A DNA stretch of 64,000 bases from Eulemur rufifrons (GCF_041146395.1 NC_090989.1:253384843-253448842); one strand, 5' to 3'; numbered from the stretch's first letter, positions 1 to 12,125 are shown. Translations and numbers: made by a program. The notes: generated by a model not told the origin, from the letters alone.

Positions 1-335
1 AAGTTACAAGCCATGTCTGAGAGGCCCACTGGGAACTTTCAAAATTTGAGCAGCAGTTTCTAATCACTGACGATCATTAGCATTTTAGTGAATAGATTTT
101 TGATAAGAAAAATCTTTGCTCTGTGGGAAGAAAAAAAAAACCCTGACATTTGATAATGCAAACAGAGTAGCAATTTTAATTAGGCCTCCAGCCCTCCTTG
201 GCATAGCAAACATTGCACAAGATCCAGATGTTTTCCATCTTGTAGGATGTGAGTTTAAGGCTGTGTCAAGGTCACTGGTACAGGGTACTCTGTCACCCAC
301 TGGATCTCCGGGGCAAACAATTTTAGCCACTATTT

Positions 336-575
336 CTTGAGCACTTACTATGAGCCAGATGCTCTGCTGTTCCACATGCTGTATCTCAATTAGTCCTCCT
401 ATCAGTCTTAAGAGGTGGCTACCATGATTATCATTCCCATTTTACAGATGAGAAAACAAAAGCTCAGAAAGTTTCACTAGCCCCAAGTCCCCCAGCTTGT
501 GAGTGGTGAAGACACTCACCCAGGTCTGCGTGTGACTCTGGAGTTTCCACACTTACCCCACTGAGCCTTACTGCC
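336..575 (-). repeat. MIR
   Basis: The antisense MIR core is recognisable: cattttacagatgagaaaac, followed by the reversed 'tgtgtgaccttgggcaag' segment and a gagcacttactatg start. Confidence 0.75.
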
Positions 576-609
576 TCCCTGATGCCATTCAAATGGGGAC
601 AGGCTGAGT

Positions 610-780
610 GGACTTGAGGAGCATTAGGCTCTCGCCCTGGCTCTGTCACTGAGTGTGTGATGAGTCGGTGACCTCTCTTGGCCTCAGCCTCCCTGTGCAT
701 GCAGTGGGGACACTGTCAGCCACATCTCCTTCACTGGACTCTTGGGGGCTCAGGAGGGGGTGACTGTGCTCAGGAGAATG
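610..780 (+). repeat. MIR fragment
   Basis: Diverged sense MIR: ctggctctgtcactgagtgtg followed by ttggcctcagcctccctgtg. Confidence 0.45.
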
Positions 781-1239
781 TTCTTTCCTCTCATGGAACC
801 AGACCCAGACACCAAGTACTTCTTTCCCTCCATCTTAGTCCCACCCTTTGAGGCCACCCAGAACTCTGATCCATTGCCCCGGGATCTTCAGGAATTTGTA
901 ATCAACTCTTGGGTCTTCTCAATTTTATACTCTCTGGACTAAACACCTCTGATCCCTTCAAGCAGTCACCATATGCCATGACATCGAGTTTCAACACTCT
1001 GTGTAGCAGAGATCTGTCATCTGCACAGTGGAAAATAATAATGGTCAATGTATTGTATGATGCTCTGAGAACAAGGTCTGGTATCACAAGTGTGTGAGTA
1101 TAGTTGCCTGCCCGATATCCATCCTCCCTTTTTACTAATACTTAGTGACGAAGCCAAGCTATCATCTGTTACATCTAGAGGACATTATTGCCCAGCATCC
1201 CTTGCAGATAGGAGTTGACCCATGAGGTATAATTTGCAC

Positions 1240-3190
1240 ACAATGAACCGTTCGGATCTCCTCCGTTTCTGTGAATGTACATTGACAGAACTTTCCGGGC
1301 AACCCCCATCCTCACCCCAAAAGCAACCACTAATCTGAGTTCTATTAAGTAGGTCAGTTTTGCCTGCTCTAGAATAAGTGGAATCACATATTACATACTT
1401 TTTGAGTCTGGCTTCTTTCTTTCACCATAATATTTTTGAGATTTGTCTGTGTTGTTGCATGAATCTGTAGCCTGTTCTTTTGTGTTGCTGAGTGGTGTTC
1501 CACTGGATGGCTAGAACACAGCTCACTCATTCATTCTTCTGTTGATAGACATCTAGATTGTTGCCAGTTTTTAACTATTTCAATAAAATTTCTATGACAA
1601 TTCTTGTACCAGCCTTTTTGAGGTCAGAGGTTTTAATTTCTTTTGGATGAATACCTAGAAATGAAGTTGCTGGGTCATAGGGTAGTATGCTTAGCGCCTC
1701 ACGAAATCGTGCAGCAGTTTTCAAAAGTGGTTGTACCATATTGCACTTCAAACTGCAGCACATGTGAGTTACATTTGTTCTACGTCTTCTCTAACCTCTG
1801 GTGTTGTCAGCCTTTATCATTTGAGCCATTCTAGACAATACGTGGTGATCTCTCATTGTGGTTTTGATTTGCATTTTCCTGATGACTAATGATGTTAAAT
1901 GACTTTTGGGGTACTTTTTAGCCATTTATGTATCTTGTTTTGTGAAGTGACTGTTCAAGTCTTTTGCTTTTTTTTTTTTTTTTTTTAATAAATTGTGCTG
2001 CTTGTCTTTATTATTGAGTTGTGGGCGTTTATACGTTCTAAGTACAAGTCTTGTGTCAAGTAATTGTGTTGTGAATGTTTTTTCTCATTCTGTGGCTTGC
2101 CTATTTATTTTCTTGATGGTATTTTTTGATCAGCAGAAGTTTTAACTTTGATGAAGTCCATTTTCTCAGTTTCTTCCTTTTATGATTTATGCTTTCTGTG
2201 TCCTTTCTAAGAAATCTTTGTTTATCCCAAGGTCACAATGACAGTCTATGTTTTCTTTTAATAACTTTATTGTTTTCACTTTTACCTTTAGGTCTACAAT
2301 CCACCTTGACTTTATTTTTGTGTGTGGTGTGAGATGGGATCAAGATTCTTTGTTTTTCACATGGATATCCAGTTCTTCCAGCACGATTTGTCAAAGACAT
2401 TTTTCTTTCCCATTTAACTACTTTGGCTTCCTTATTAAAAATCAAGTGACAATATATGTGTGGATCTACGTCTGAACCCTTTATTCTGTTCCATAGATTT
2501 GTCTATCCCTTTGCCAAAACCACACTATTTTGATTGTTATACATTTATAGTAAGTCTTGAAATCTGGTAGGGTAAGTCTTCTCATTTTATAATTCATTTT
2601 CAACATTATTTTGGCTATCATATTGGTCTTTTGCCTTTCCAATAAATTTTAAAATATTTTTGATTGGGATTACATTGGATTTTTAGATCAATTTGCAGAA
2701 AATTGATGTTATAATAATATTGAGTCTTTCAATGATGCCTTTTTAATTCAAATTTTAATTTACTCAATTTATTTAGGTCTTTTTAATTCCTTTCAGCATT
2801 GTTTTATAGTTTTAGTGTAGAAGATCTTCCTATCTTTTGTTAAGTTTATTCTTAAATATTTGGTGTCTTTAAATGCTATTTTTAATTGAATTTTCTAAAT
2901 GTTCACTCTTAATGTATAGAAATGTAATTGATTTTCATATTGCTTTTATATATTGTGATATTCTAAATTAATTTATTGTATTAGGTTTATATTTAATACA
3001 TATTTTTGGTAGAGTCTTTAGTATCTATGCACATAGACATGTCATTTGCAAATACAGATCATTTTAATTCTTCCTTTGCAATCTGCATGCCTTTTATTTA
3101 TTTTTCTTGTCTTGTTACACTAACTAGGCTTTTTCCCTTTAATACATCTCAATACACTCTTGATTTTGGTAAAAGTCTTTGCACAGGTCT
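1240..3190 (-). mobile_element. L1M-family LINE, antisense, truncated
   Basis: A long A/T-rich block containing, in antisense order, the wording of old L1M elements: ttgctgggtcatagggtag, 'cattgtggttttgatttgca', 'tgatgaagtccattttctca', 'aagaaatctttgtttatccc' and 'ggattacattggatttttag'. This covers the 3' UTR/ORF2 end with stops throughout, so it is an inactive fragment. A diverged MLT1-like piece may precede it (about 1090-1240). Confidence 0.85.
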
Positions 3191-3404
3191 CAGGTATTGG
3201 GAGTTGTGTTTTGTTTTGTTTTGTTTTTGCCTTCCTGAAGAAAAAGCACAACTAATCAGTTGCAAAAATTACTTCTACCCACAAACTTGATATTTTTCCA
3301 GACTTAAGGACAATCCCCAAAATTTGGCTTTAATTTTTCTTCTTCACTGGGATGAAATTCAACTTGCATAAAAGTTATTAGTGCTGTTTGCCAATTATTT
3401 CTAG

Positions 3405-3775
3405 TCTTCTCTATCTTCTGGGCACAGACGCATTGCACTTCCTGGATGCCTTATAGGTAAGCAAGTCTGTATGATTAGTTTTGGCCAATAAGCAAGCCCT
3501 GAAATGATATGTGTCACTTCTACACCAGGACGTTGAACTTACTACCAATGCAAGAGTTTCCAGAACTCTTTTATTCCCCCTAGCTCACTAACCAATGACA
3601 TTTGAGGTGAGTTACTTCATGTGCTAGATTTCTGAATGTCTACAATGAGTAGAGTCCTGCTGCTGACCCACAATATATGTATGGCTTGAGGTAGAAATAA
3701 AATTTTGTTGTTTTAAGGCACTGAGACGTGGGGGGTTATTTGTTACGGCAGCATTACCTGACTGATACAACTTAC
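3405..3775 (+). mobile_element. MLT1-like LTR (ERVL-MaLR)
   Basis: It ends with the typical 'ggttatttgttacggcagca ... ctgactgataca' wording, preceded by an AATAAA-bearing stretch and 'ttttaaggcactgag'. The class is fairly clear; the subfamily is not. Confidence 0.55.
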
Positions 3776-4759
3776 ATGAAGTTTCAAAGGAGAGGTGGCC
3801 AAGCAAAGTGATAAGTGGAGGCAATGAGAGATAACACATTGTTTTCCTCTCTGGATGAGATAAAGGGCATATAGCCCCAGAGAAACCGAAGGTGAGCCAG
3901 AGCCCATTCTTATGCAAGTCTTGTGTATACCCAAATCCCCAGTGCCCAGCACATAGTAGACATTCCAAAAAAATTGCTTGCATTCAATTAAGCCAGAGTT
4001 CTCCTTTCCCCTCGAGCTCTGCCTAAATGGAAGCACAACACTTTCTTTCACTTTCCCCCACTACCTTCTCCTTGGCTGCAAATGGGAATGACAAAAACAA
4101 CTTGTCCTCGAGAATCGTTGGGAGAAATTGTGCTGATTACAAAACACTTTGCAAAATGTAAAATCCTATCTAAGTGGCAATTTTCTCCATTGCTCTGCCA
4201 ATTGTAATAAATAAATACTGTTTTTTAAAGCTGGCTCCTGGCTTGCTTTCCTGCGGCCATCCCATCAAACACTCCCAAACGCCTGGGGTTATTGTCCACT
4301 CTGGATTTGCATGTGTGTGCATGGTGCTTATGCAATACCGTTTACTGAGGAGTTGAATAAGCCCATCTTGTAGCAATAAAATTCAAGAACGATGTCATAC
4401 CCCATTGGAGAGGTGATGGGTCAGAAAAACTCAGGACAACTGTACTATGTGCTTCCAAGGGCAGGGGGGCTTGCTGCAGTCATTTCTGAAGCCCTAGTAT
4501 GCCTAGATTAGGGAATATTCTCTCTGTTGTTATTGTTAAAATTTTCAGTTCTTAACCCACTTCAGATTAGGGCCCTAGGTTCCTGGCTCATGTTTTGGCC
4601 ATGAGTAGAGTCCAGGAATTCCCATAAACTATGCACCTGCTGATGGTTAAACTCACATCCACTGACCATTTGCTGTGACTATATGCTAGGAACAAGGAGG
4701 GGTGTAAAGACCACTGAGAGTCCCTGACCCCAGCAAGCTCCCAGTTAGTAAGGGGCCAG

Positions 4760-5515
4760 GGGAGACATTTATCTACTCATTCATATACCTACCTATTCAG
4801 TTATTGATTCTACCAATAGTTGTTCCACTAAACATGACTGATGTTCCAGGTACCATCCTAACTACAAAACAAAGTCTCAGCCCTCAGGGAGCATATATTC
4901 TAATAGGAGGATACAGGCACCAATCAAATAATCATAGTAATAAATATTTTGTTATAAACTACGATAAACACTGTTGAAGAGTTTAGAGTGCTGTGAGCAC
5001 AAGAAAACTAGGGGAACAGACTTTGTCAGGGGAAGGCAGCCAAGGAAGGCTTCTCTGAGCAAGTGATGTTTGAGTTGAGACCTAAAGGGTGAATTAAGAG
5101 TTACCCAGTTTGGGGGTGGGATGGGGTGGGGGGAGAACAAGTCAGGCAGAAGAAAGAATACAGTTAATTCAAGACAGACTATATGATAAACCACAAAGAG
5201 GGGTGGACAACATGCTAGGAGAGGTCCCAGAACAAGCTGCATTATTGCTAGGGGAATGAGGAAGGCTGCTTACAAGAGGTAGTGCTTGGGTTGGGCCTAG
5301 AAGGACAGGAAGGACTTTCACAGGTGGGCGTTTCACAGGAAGGAGGAGGAATAGCACAAGCAAAGATCCAGAGGTAGGAAAGAAGGGATGAGGAATCTGG
5401 GGCAGACTGAAGAGTCTTGAATGCCAGGCTAAAGGGCTGGACTTTTCCTCATTGACAGTGGGGAGTCACTGAAGGTTCTGGAACAGGAAAGTGGTGTGAT
5501 CAGAGCACTTGGGTG
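4760..5515 (-). repeat. L2 LINE, antisense
   Basis: The reversed L2 3' end is recognisable: the 'catgactgatgttccaggtaccatcct' region, 'ctcagggagcatatattcta', 'gaaggcttctctgagcaagt', and further inside 'cactgaaggttctggaacag'. It is long for an L2 fragment (about 750 bp). Confidence 0.8.
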
Positions 5516-5829
5516 GAAGAGGATCTTTCATCTCCCCTGGAAACAGCCTTGCGTGTAACCAAAACATCTCAGAGCCTGTGGCCACCCTTGAGCCCAGAGA
5601 GGGGTTCCAGTGGTCAGCTTTCCTCTGCCCACAAAGAGAAACCCCAAGACCTTGAGAAGACAGTGTAGGAGAGGCAGGGAGGGACATAGGGTCCTGTCTC
5701 TGGAGCCTTCTTCCCTAGTGGTGAGAGAATGTATGCATGAGCTCTATACTCAGAGTGGCTCAGAGTAGAGGGCTGTGTGCATGCCAGCTGTTGTGTAAAA
5801 TAGGCTGACATAAAAAGGATCTTGTATTA

Positions 5830-6435
5830 GTTTTGAGACTCTTTCAGGTGCAAGGAAAAGAACCCCAAATCAATGTTTAAAAAAGAATAAAGAAAATTAA
5901 TTGGCCCATGGGACTGATTCAGCCTGGCTGAATCCAGGGCTTGAATCAAGTCATCAGGATTCTCTTTTTCTCTCCATTTCTTGGGTTCGTTCTCATTTGT
6001 GCATTGGACTCATTATTTCCCATTGCCATTGGGCTTCCTCCGTGCAGGTAAAGAAAAGAGCTGTTGGAAGCTCCAGCCTTACGTTGCAGCAGAAAGAGGG
6101 AGTTTCTGTGTATATAAATCCCAGAGAAGTATTATGCTCTGGTCTTGATGGGTCACGTGCCCATCTCTTGGACCAATCACTATTACAGAAGGAAGAGGTA
6201 CTATGGTTGGCCAAGCCTGTCCCAGGACTGACGGGCAACCCCGGCCAAAGCACACACAGTGAAGGAGAACACAGCCCCGAGGAAAGCGAATCTGAGCTGA
6301 CAAACATAACCCGAGAGCTAGGATGGACCTTTCCTCGGGCTGTCTGCTGTAGAGGAAATGATCCACGGGGAGTGTTTACAAACCAGATTGTTCATCCCAG
6401 AAATCTGGGAGGCCAGTCATTTAAGGAAAGAATAA
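5830..6435. repeat. Probable old interspersed repeat, family not assigned
   Basis: Sequence with words common to a repeat I recognise but cannot name (sample: ggctgaatccagggcttgaa; ggaccaatcactattacaga; ggttggccaagcctgtccc). It includes a 191-codon open frame that I regard as chance. The possibility that it is unique DNA remains. Confidence 0.35.
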
Positions 6436-6437
6436 TA

Positions 6438-6441
<4 letters not shown>

Positions 6442-6468
<27 letters not shown>
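6442..6468. repeat. (TG)n microsatellite
   Basis: About 13 uninterrupted TG units. Confidence 0.95.
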
Positions 6469-6950
6469 ATGCTTAGTGAGCTTTTAAAGACAGGTGTGGT
6501 CCATAATTTTCATATGACAAGATTAATTAAAGCTGTGGATATCTGCTTTAGCAGGGTCTAGTTGCTCCCCCGTGCAATTTTGATACCAAGGGGATGGACA
6601 GTGGTTCTGTTGTGTTGGGGAAAGAGCCTGTGGGAAGTCAGGTGACCTGGGCTTTGGCTCTGGGCCTGTTTCCGGCCCACTCTGTGATCATGGTGTCCTG
6701 AGGGGTCAGTCAGTAAAACCCGTGAAGGATGGCAACCAGGGACTTGGGCAGCCCAGAGTAGCCCCTGACTCTCTGAGGACAGGGAGATGCCCTGCAGTTT
6801 CCCTTGCTCAGGGATAGACAGCTCCAGGCCAGCTGGGAGGGGGGCTGGAGGTTGGGAGGGAGCGGGGGTGGATGGCTGCCAGCTCCCTGTGTGCAAACTG
6901 CCCGGTGGGTAGAGCTTGCCACCAACACAATCTGTGAGGGTACGTTCTTG

Positions 6951-7289
6951 TTTTATTTTGTTTTATTTTTTTTGGAGACAGAGTCTCGCTCTGTTGCCCG
7001 GGCTGGAGTGCTGTGACGTCAGCCTAGCTCACAGCAACCTCCAACTCCTGGGCTTAAGGGATCCTTCTGCCTCAGTCTCCCAAGTAGCTGGGACTACAGG
7101 CATGCACCACCATGTCCGGCTAATTTTTTCTATATATATTTTTAGCTGTCCAGATAATTTCTTTCTATTTTTAGTAGAGACGGGATCTTGCTCTTGCTCA
7201 GGCTGGTCTCGAACCCCTGAACTCAAACAATCCACCAGCCTCGGCCTCCCAGGTGCTAGGATTACAGGCGTGAGCCACCGCGCCCGGCC
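6951..7289 (-). mobile_element. Alu, dimeric, strepsirrhine type
   Basis: T-rich head, then reversed Alu from ggagacagagtctcgctctg to gagccaccgcgcccggcc, with both monomers. The right-arm wording (ggatcttgctcttgctcagg) is the lemur form. There is a T/A-rich insertion in the middle linker (7130-7170). Flanked by TTGTTTTA at 6948-6955 and 7291-7298, a probable target duplication. Confidence 0.95.
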
Positions 7290-7549
7290 ATTGTTTTACT
7301 AAACATTCCTGGTGAAACATTTCTCAGGGACAAGGGGCCACCTGAAAGAATATTAGCACTTACCTCTGCTTGAAGATGGAGACCAGCTCTTTGGGTCTGA
7401 ATTAAAGGAAATCAGAATTAAGGCTCTTTAAAAGACTTAGGAACTACTGAGAGGGGAAAAGAATGATCAGAAGGCCGTAAAAATGAGTTTACATAAAAAC
7501 ACAGCCAGCACAGTTACTAGGGAGCAATGCAGAATATTTGTGAATTAGA

Positions 7550-8152
7550 AAGTGCAGTATGCACTGCAGAAAAGGAGAGGCCGGGGTGAAGGCCTCCCGG
7601 TTGCCTTAGGCCTGGGGGTGGGTTGGGACTGGGCTGGCCCACACCTGGCAGGCCGGCGCCTCTCTGGCCTTGGCCTTGGGCGGCCTCCTCCGGAAAATGG
7701 GCCGAGGCGCCCGCGGGTGGGGGGCCTCCAGCCGGCCGAGCTGATGACGGCGCGAGGCAGGGATGGAGGGAGCCGCTGGAAGCTGGTAATTAATAAATGA
7801 AATGCCCTGGGACTGCCGCCGAGCCGCCTCAGATGACATATCTGTCGCGGGCTCGGCAAACCATTAAATGACCATTTTCTGACAGAACGACTTCCCCGCC
7901 GCTGCCGAGCTGCCAGGACTTGCGGGATCGTATTTTCTCTCCTTGTCTCTTCCCCGCCCCCACGCCCTTCGCTCTCCGGGGTCCCTGGAGCCTCATCTCG
8001 CTGTCTCTGCGCACTCGCGGGGTCTCTGTCTCGGCGTCTCTGGCGACTCTCCCGCCCTGCATGTGCGCTCTCTGCTGCTCGTCTCTCCATCTCGGTCTCT
8101 CTCTGCGTCTCTGTCTCCCCTCCCCTCCCCCAACGTCCCCTCTCCTTGGTCT
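7550..8152. promoter_or_regulatory. CpG-rich conserved-looking block, left half
   Basis: Non-repeat, GC-rich sequence with many CpGs (densest about 7640-7780 and 7810-7970) containing A/T-rich homeodomain-type words: TAATTA at 7788-7793 and ATTAAATG near 7863. Inverted TGACA/TGTC words lie at 7834-7846, with CTGACAG at 7879-7885 (MEIS/TGIF type). This mix is typical of developmental enhancers. A TCTC-rich tract fills 8030-8150. The block continues beyond the LTR at 8153-8754. No exon is evident. A CpG-island promoter of an unannotated non-coding RNA is an alternative. Confidence 0.45.
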
Positions 8153-8754
8153 CGTTACAGCCTTAGCAGGTTCACTGCCCTCTGCTCAACAAGAAGCCAA
8201 CACACGGAGACAGCAGGTTCACCGCACAGAAAGAGTTTAATATCGCTGGCACCGTGCGAGGGGACAGGAGGTCCTCAAATCCTTCTCCCCGAGAATTTGG
8301 GAGAGAGGGTTTTTGAAGACAGTTTGGTAGGCACAGGGCTAGGCAGTTGGGTCTGCTGGGGTCAGCCTGGAGCCATAGGGGTGTAGAAATGGCCTTGTCG
8401 TGCTGAGTCATTTCCTGGGTGGAGGTCACAGGACCAGATGAGTCAGTTCCTTGGCATGGGCCGCTGGTCCCGGTGGGTCAGCCTGTCCACCGGAATGCAG
8501 GGCATGGAAGACATCTCAAAAACTAGCCTTAAGTTTCGCAAGGGTGATGTTATCTATGGGAGTAATTAAGAAAGTTAAGAATCTTTATGACCATCAGCTG
8601 TGTGGCTCCTGAGTGGCAATTATAGGGAAGCAAGCTAGGGAACAATGGCTGGTTGTATGTATATTTTGAACTGTGCCCATGGCTTTGCAGAGTTCGGGGC
8701 CCTACCACAGTCCCACCTTGTGGCCCTTTATTAGTTTTAGAAAGGGAAGTTTCA
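8153..8754 (-). mobile_element. Solo LTR, class I ERV type, antisense
   Basis: A sharply bounded element of about 602 bp. Read on the minus strand it begins TGAAACTT (8754) and ends CTGTAACG (8153, from an expected ...ACA). Both ends are flanked by the 4-bp duplication GTCT (8149-8152 and 8755-8758), the size typical of ERV1/gammaretroviral-like insertions. An ATTAAA at 8241-8236 on its sense strand lies about 83 bases from the end, as expected for the LTR poly(A) signal before R/U5. An additional AATAAA is at 8732-8727. No internal viral genes are present, so it is a recombined solo LTR. I cannot name the subfamily. Confidence 0.75.
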
Positions 8755-8758
8755 GTCT

Positions 8759-9275
8759 CCGGCCCCCCTTCTCCCTGCTGCCCTCCCCCGCCACCGCCCG
8801 GGCCCACTCCCACCCCCCCCTGCCGCTCGCCTCCCCTGCCAGCCTCTCCCTGCGCCTGGCTCAGCCTCCCCCTCCCTGCGTCCCCCCTCCCCGGCTGCCT
8901 GACGGCTCCAGTTCATTTCTGCCTGTTTAATTGGGCCCCGGATGAGTTTGGTCGACAGGGCCATTCATCATGTGGCCGCGGCTGGCGGCGGAGCCCGGGG
9001 GAGCGGGGCTGACAGCTCCGCCAGGCTGGGATGCGGCCTGCGTCGGGAAGTTCACATATTTGGGCATTAGTGCAGCTATTAGTTTAACAAGCTTCGTTTA
9101 TCCTTGTCACTACCACTTCAGCTTCCCATGTAATCATTTGAAATGTAGATTACAGCCAGACAAATGGGACAGCGCTAGACGCGCAGGGTGGAGGGAGTGA
9201 CACGCGGCTCGTTAGGGCCGCCTTCCCGGCCCCATCCCTTCCCAAGCAAGGCTTTGATTAGCTTAATATTCGCAT
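8759..9275. promoter_or_regulatory. CpG-rich conserved-looking block, right half
   Basis: Continuation of the block interrupted by the LTR. A C-rich part (8760-8900) leads into non-repeat sequence with TTTAATTG (8926-8933), a CpG-dense core (8975-9050), then an A/T-rich stretch (9051-9160) with ATTAGTGC, CTATTAG, and an exact inverted pair TGTAATC (9129-9135) and GATTACA (9148-9154). CTTTGATTA near 9251 resembles a TCF/LEF site. No coding potential is evident. Enhancer function is inferred from composition only. Confidence 0.45.
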
Positions 9276-9819
9276 GATTTCAGTGGGAAGCGCCAGTCAC
9301 CTGTGCTGGGTGGAGGTGCCCAGGGTGCACCCAGGTGAGGTTCCGGGGTCCAGCTGATCCAGAGGCCCTCCAGCCCTGCAAGGAAACGTGTAGGTGGCCA
9401 GGGCCTCAGAGCCTGCCCCTGCAACACCTCCTGAAGGGGTCTTCCTCCCAGGACGAGGTGACCCTTCCTCCTCTTCTCGCCCTGATTTCGGCAGCCTGGA
9501 CCCCAATCCACTGTCTCTCTGTGTGACCCAAACAAGATCTGGCCCTCTCTGGGCCTCATGTCCCCATCTGGAAAGTGTGGGGTTCATACTGAATCACTTC
9601 TCCTATTCCCCTGGCAAGCCAGTCTCACCTTGGTTCCTCTGATGTTGGCACTTGCCTCCTGCCTTGCTTCTATTCTCCACACTGTGGACCAAGGGCTCTT
9701 CTACAAATGTGAATCTGGGCATGTCCAAAGGCCCTCTGGCCCTCAGGATAAAGGCAGAAACTCTTAGCTGGGCTTGTCGTGGGGTGGGGGAGGGCTGTGG
9801 TCTCCAAGTGTCCCCTGTC

Positions 9820-10215
9820 ACTTTCTCTCTAGCCGCCCCTCCTCTGTGCATGCACTTCAGCTCCCTGCTCCCTCCGCGGCTGTCAGATGCCCCAACCTCC
9901 CGCTCACTTCTGAGGTTTTGTACATGTTTCCTCTGCCAGGAGCACCACTGTCCCTGTGCCCCCTCCCGCAACTGCTGTCCTCAGACATCTCTCTTCCTCA
10001 CCCTTCAGATTCTCAGTGTGGTTGTTCCTTTATCCGGGAAACCTTCCTCCTGGCCGTTCTGCCCAGAGCCTCTCTTCCTCTGCTCCTCAGAGCCCCAAGC
10101 CTCTCTAAGACAGCACTGAACACACGGGGTCACCCAAGGGACTGTAAACTCCATGAGGGCAGGGCCTGCCTGGCCCGTGACAGCTGCCCAACCAATGCTT
10201 GTTGAAAGAATAGAG
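9820..10215 (+). repeat. L2 LINE, sense
   Basis: L2 3' end wording: 'cctctgccaggagcaccact', 'actccatgagggcagggcct' and a tail 'aatgcttgttgaaagaatag'. Confidence 0.7.
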
Positions 10216-10597
10216 GAATCACGAGCAGGGACTTGCTGGAGAAGCCTCGGGCAGAGGGGCAGCCAGGCAGCAATATTCCTCATGGAGCAGTTGCATTATG
10301 TGAAGAGTCCTTCCTCCCCTCCCCCACACACATGCAGGCAGTTCCAGAAGGTTCAGGCTCCTCTGAATCAGTCCCAGTCTCAGGTGGTCAGCCCACTTGA
10401 AGAGTTCAAGGGAAGACAGTTTAATGATGAGACTGCATGCAGAGATGTGAGCAGGCAGGACCAAGGAAACCTCCGTAAGAGGGTGCAGCATCTACGGGGA
10501 GCCCCTACTGCTCCTAGGGAAAGGGGGAGGGAATATTGTCACCAGCACCTGGAGAAAGACAAGGAGCCATGGAAGAGAGGCCACAACAAGATGTAAC

Positions 10598-10905
10598 TTT
10601 TTCTTTTTCTTTTTTTTTTTTTTGAGTGACAGAGTCTCACTCTGTCACCTGGGCTAGAATACAGTGGTGTCATCATAGCTCACTGCAACCTCAAACTCCT
10701 GGGCTCAAGGAATCCTCCCACCTCAGCCTCTCGAGTAGGTAAGACTACAGGCTCGTGCCATCACATCTGGCTAATTTTTCCTATTTTTAGTAGAGACAGA
10801 GTCTCACTCTTGCTCAGGCTGGTCTCGAATTCCTGACCTCAAACGATTCTCCTGCCTTAGCCTCCCAGAGTGCTAGGATGACAGGTGTGAGCCACCACAC
10901 CGGCC
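10598..10905 (-). mobile_element. Alu, dimeric, strepsirrhine type
   Basis: T-rich head, reversed Alu with the lemur-type 'cactcttgctcaggctggtc', ending at 10905. Target duplication AAGATGT at 10588-10594 and 10908-10914. Confidence 0.95.
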
Positions 10906-11439
10906 AGAAGATGTTGGTAACTTTTGAAGGCAGCACTACCAGAACTGGGGTGAGGAAAGGAGGAAGTGGGGGATAAGTCCCCTGACTTCTCACTCTTCTC
11001 TCGCTCCGGTCTCCTGCTGGTGCGTCCCATTGGCTGGATCCATCCAATCAGAAGGCGGAGGGCAGGGAGTCGGGCAATGTGGTCCACAGAGGTCAACCTC
11101 CTGGGATACAGAGTAGGGCAGAGAGAGGTGATGGAGCTGGTGGGGCTTGGGGGTGAGTGAAGAGTACTCAGCTTGCCTTCCCTGGCAGGGAGGCCGTGAC
11201 CACCTCTGCGGAGCCACAGAAAACTTACCTCAGGACCAAATGGAGACGCCTCTGCGGAGGGCTCTGCATGGTGTGGACATGATCAGCAGCTGCCTTTTAT
11301 ATTCATCCCTTCACTGTCGCGCCTCCCTGCTCTCCCAGCTGGGCCAGAGCAGTTCTAAACTCTGAGTCTCTTTTTTCACCTCTCTCCCTGCTGAGGAGCT
11401 TGTCTCCGTTTTCTTCCTGACACCTTCTGAATAATGACA

Positions 11440-12110
11440 CCAGACCTTGAAACCAACGAGTCGTGAATCAAAGTGGCTTCTTGCTATCATAAAAGAGATG
11501 TTCTAAACCCCAAACATAAAGATCATTTTATCTTTATTAATAGTTTAATGCATCTGAGAAAGCTATTTGACATTTTTTACACCTCCAACTCTTTCCTTCA
11601 TGCATTGCTGGTCAGATTACACCAGGGTTCAGCCACTTAAATCCACTTAATAACTGACTAAATTCTACACTGAATTTACATTGAGCTACAAGCTGATTCT
11701 AGGATACAGATGAATTTTCTAGTGGAAAAAAAAAAAAAAAAAACCCAAGCCCAACACCCTGAGTCCAAAGTTGTAAATCTGCTCTAATAATGAAAAAGAA
11801 ATTAGTCAAACTATTGGCTTTGATGTCCTGTTTAACAGCACTTCCTGACGGAGACTCAGCAGCACATGGTGAAAGAATTGTACCTTGATTAATAATTGGG
11901 AGTGAGACATTTTCTTCACCTCTATAATTAAAGCACTACACATGAAAACACACATGTGAAATTAATTGAAAACACATGGAATGTGGGGCATGAAGAACAA
12001 TTTGACCTTTCTCAACTGCTGGCAGGCCCAGCACACGTTAGTGCATGACATTGTGAGGAGAAAGGCTTGGTCATTAATGACATCTGAATTAGAATAACAT
12101 CTAATTGGCT
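11440..12110. other. A/T-rich unique block, possibly conserved
   Basis: No recognisable repeat. It carries homeodomain-type words (TTATTAATAG near 11536, TTAATTAATTG-like near 11960, CTAATTGG near 12101) and an 18-base A run at 11727-11744. Possible conserved non-coding DNA, on composition only. Confidence 0.3.
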
Positions 12111-12125
12111 AATATCTCCATTATA

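Noticed and set aside
5901..6476. 191-codon frame ending in a Cys-Val repeat
   Set aside because: The end is the translated (TG)n microsatellite and the rest lies in a probable old repeat.
8030..8150. TCTC-rich tract as a GAGA-type promoter
   Set aside because: Too degenerate to call; no TATA or initiator context can be tied to a transcript.
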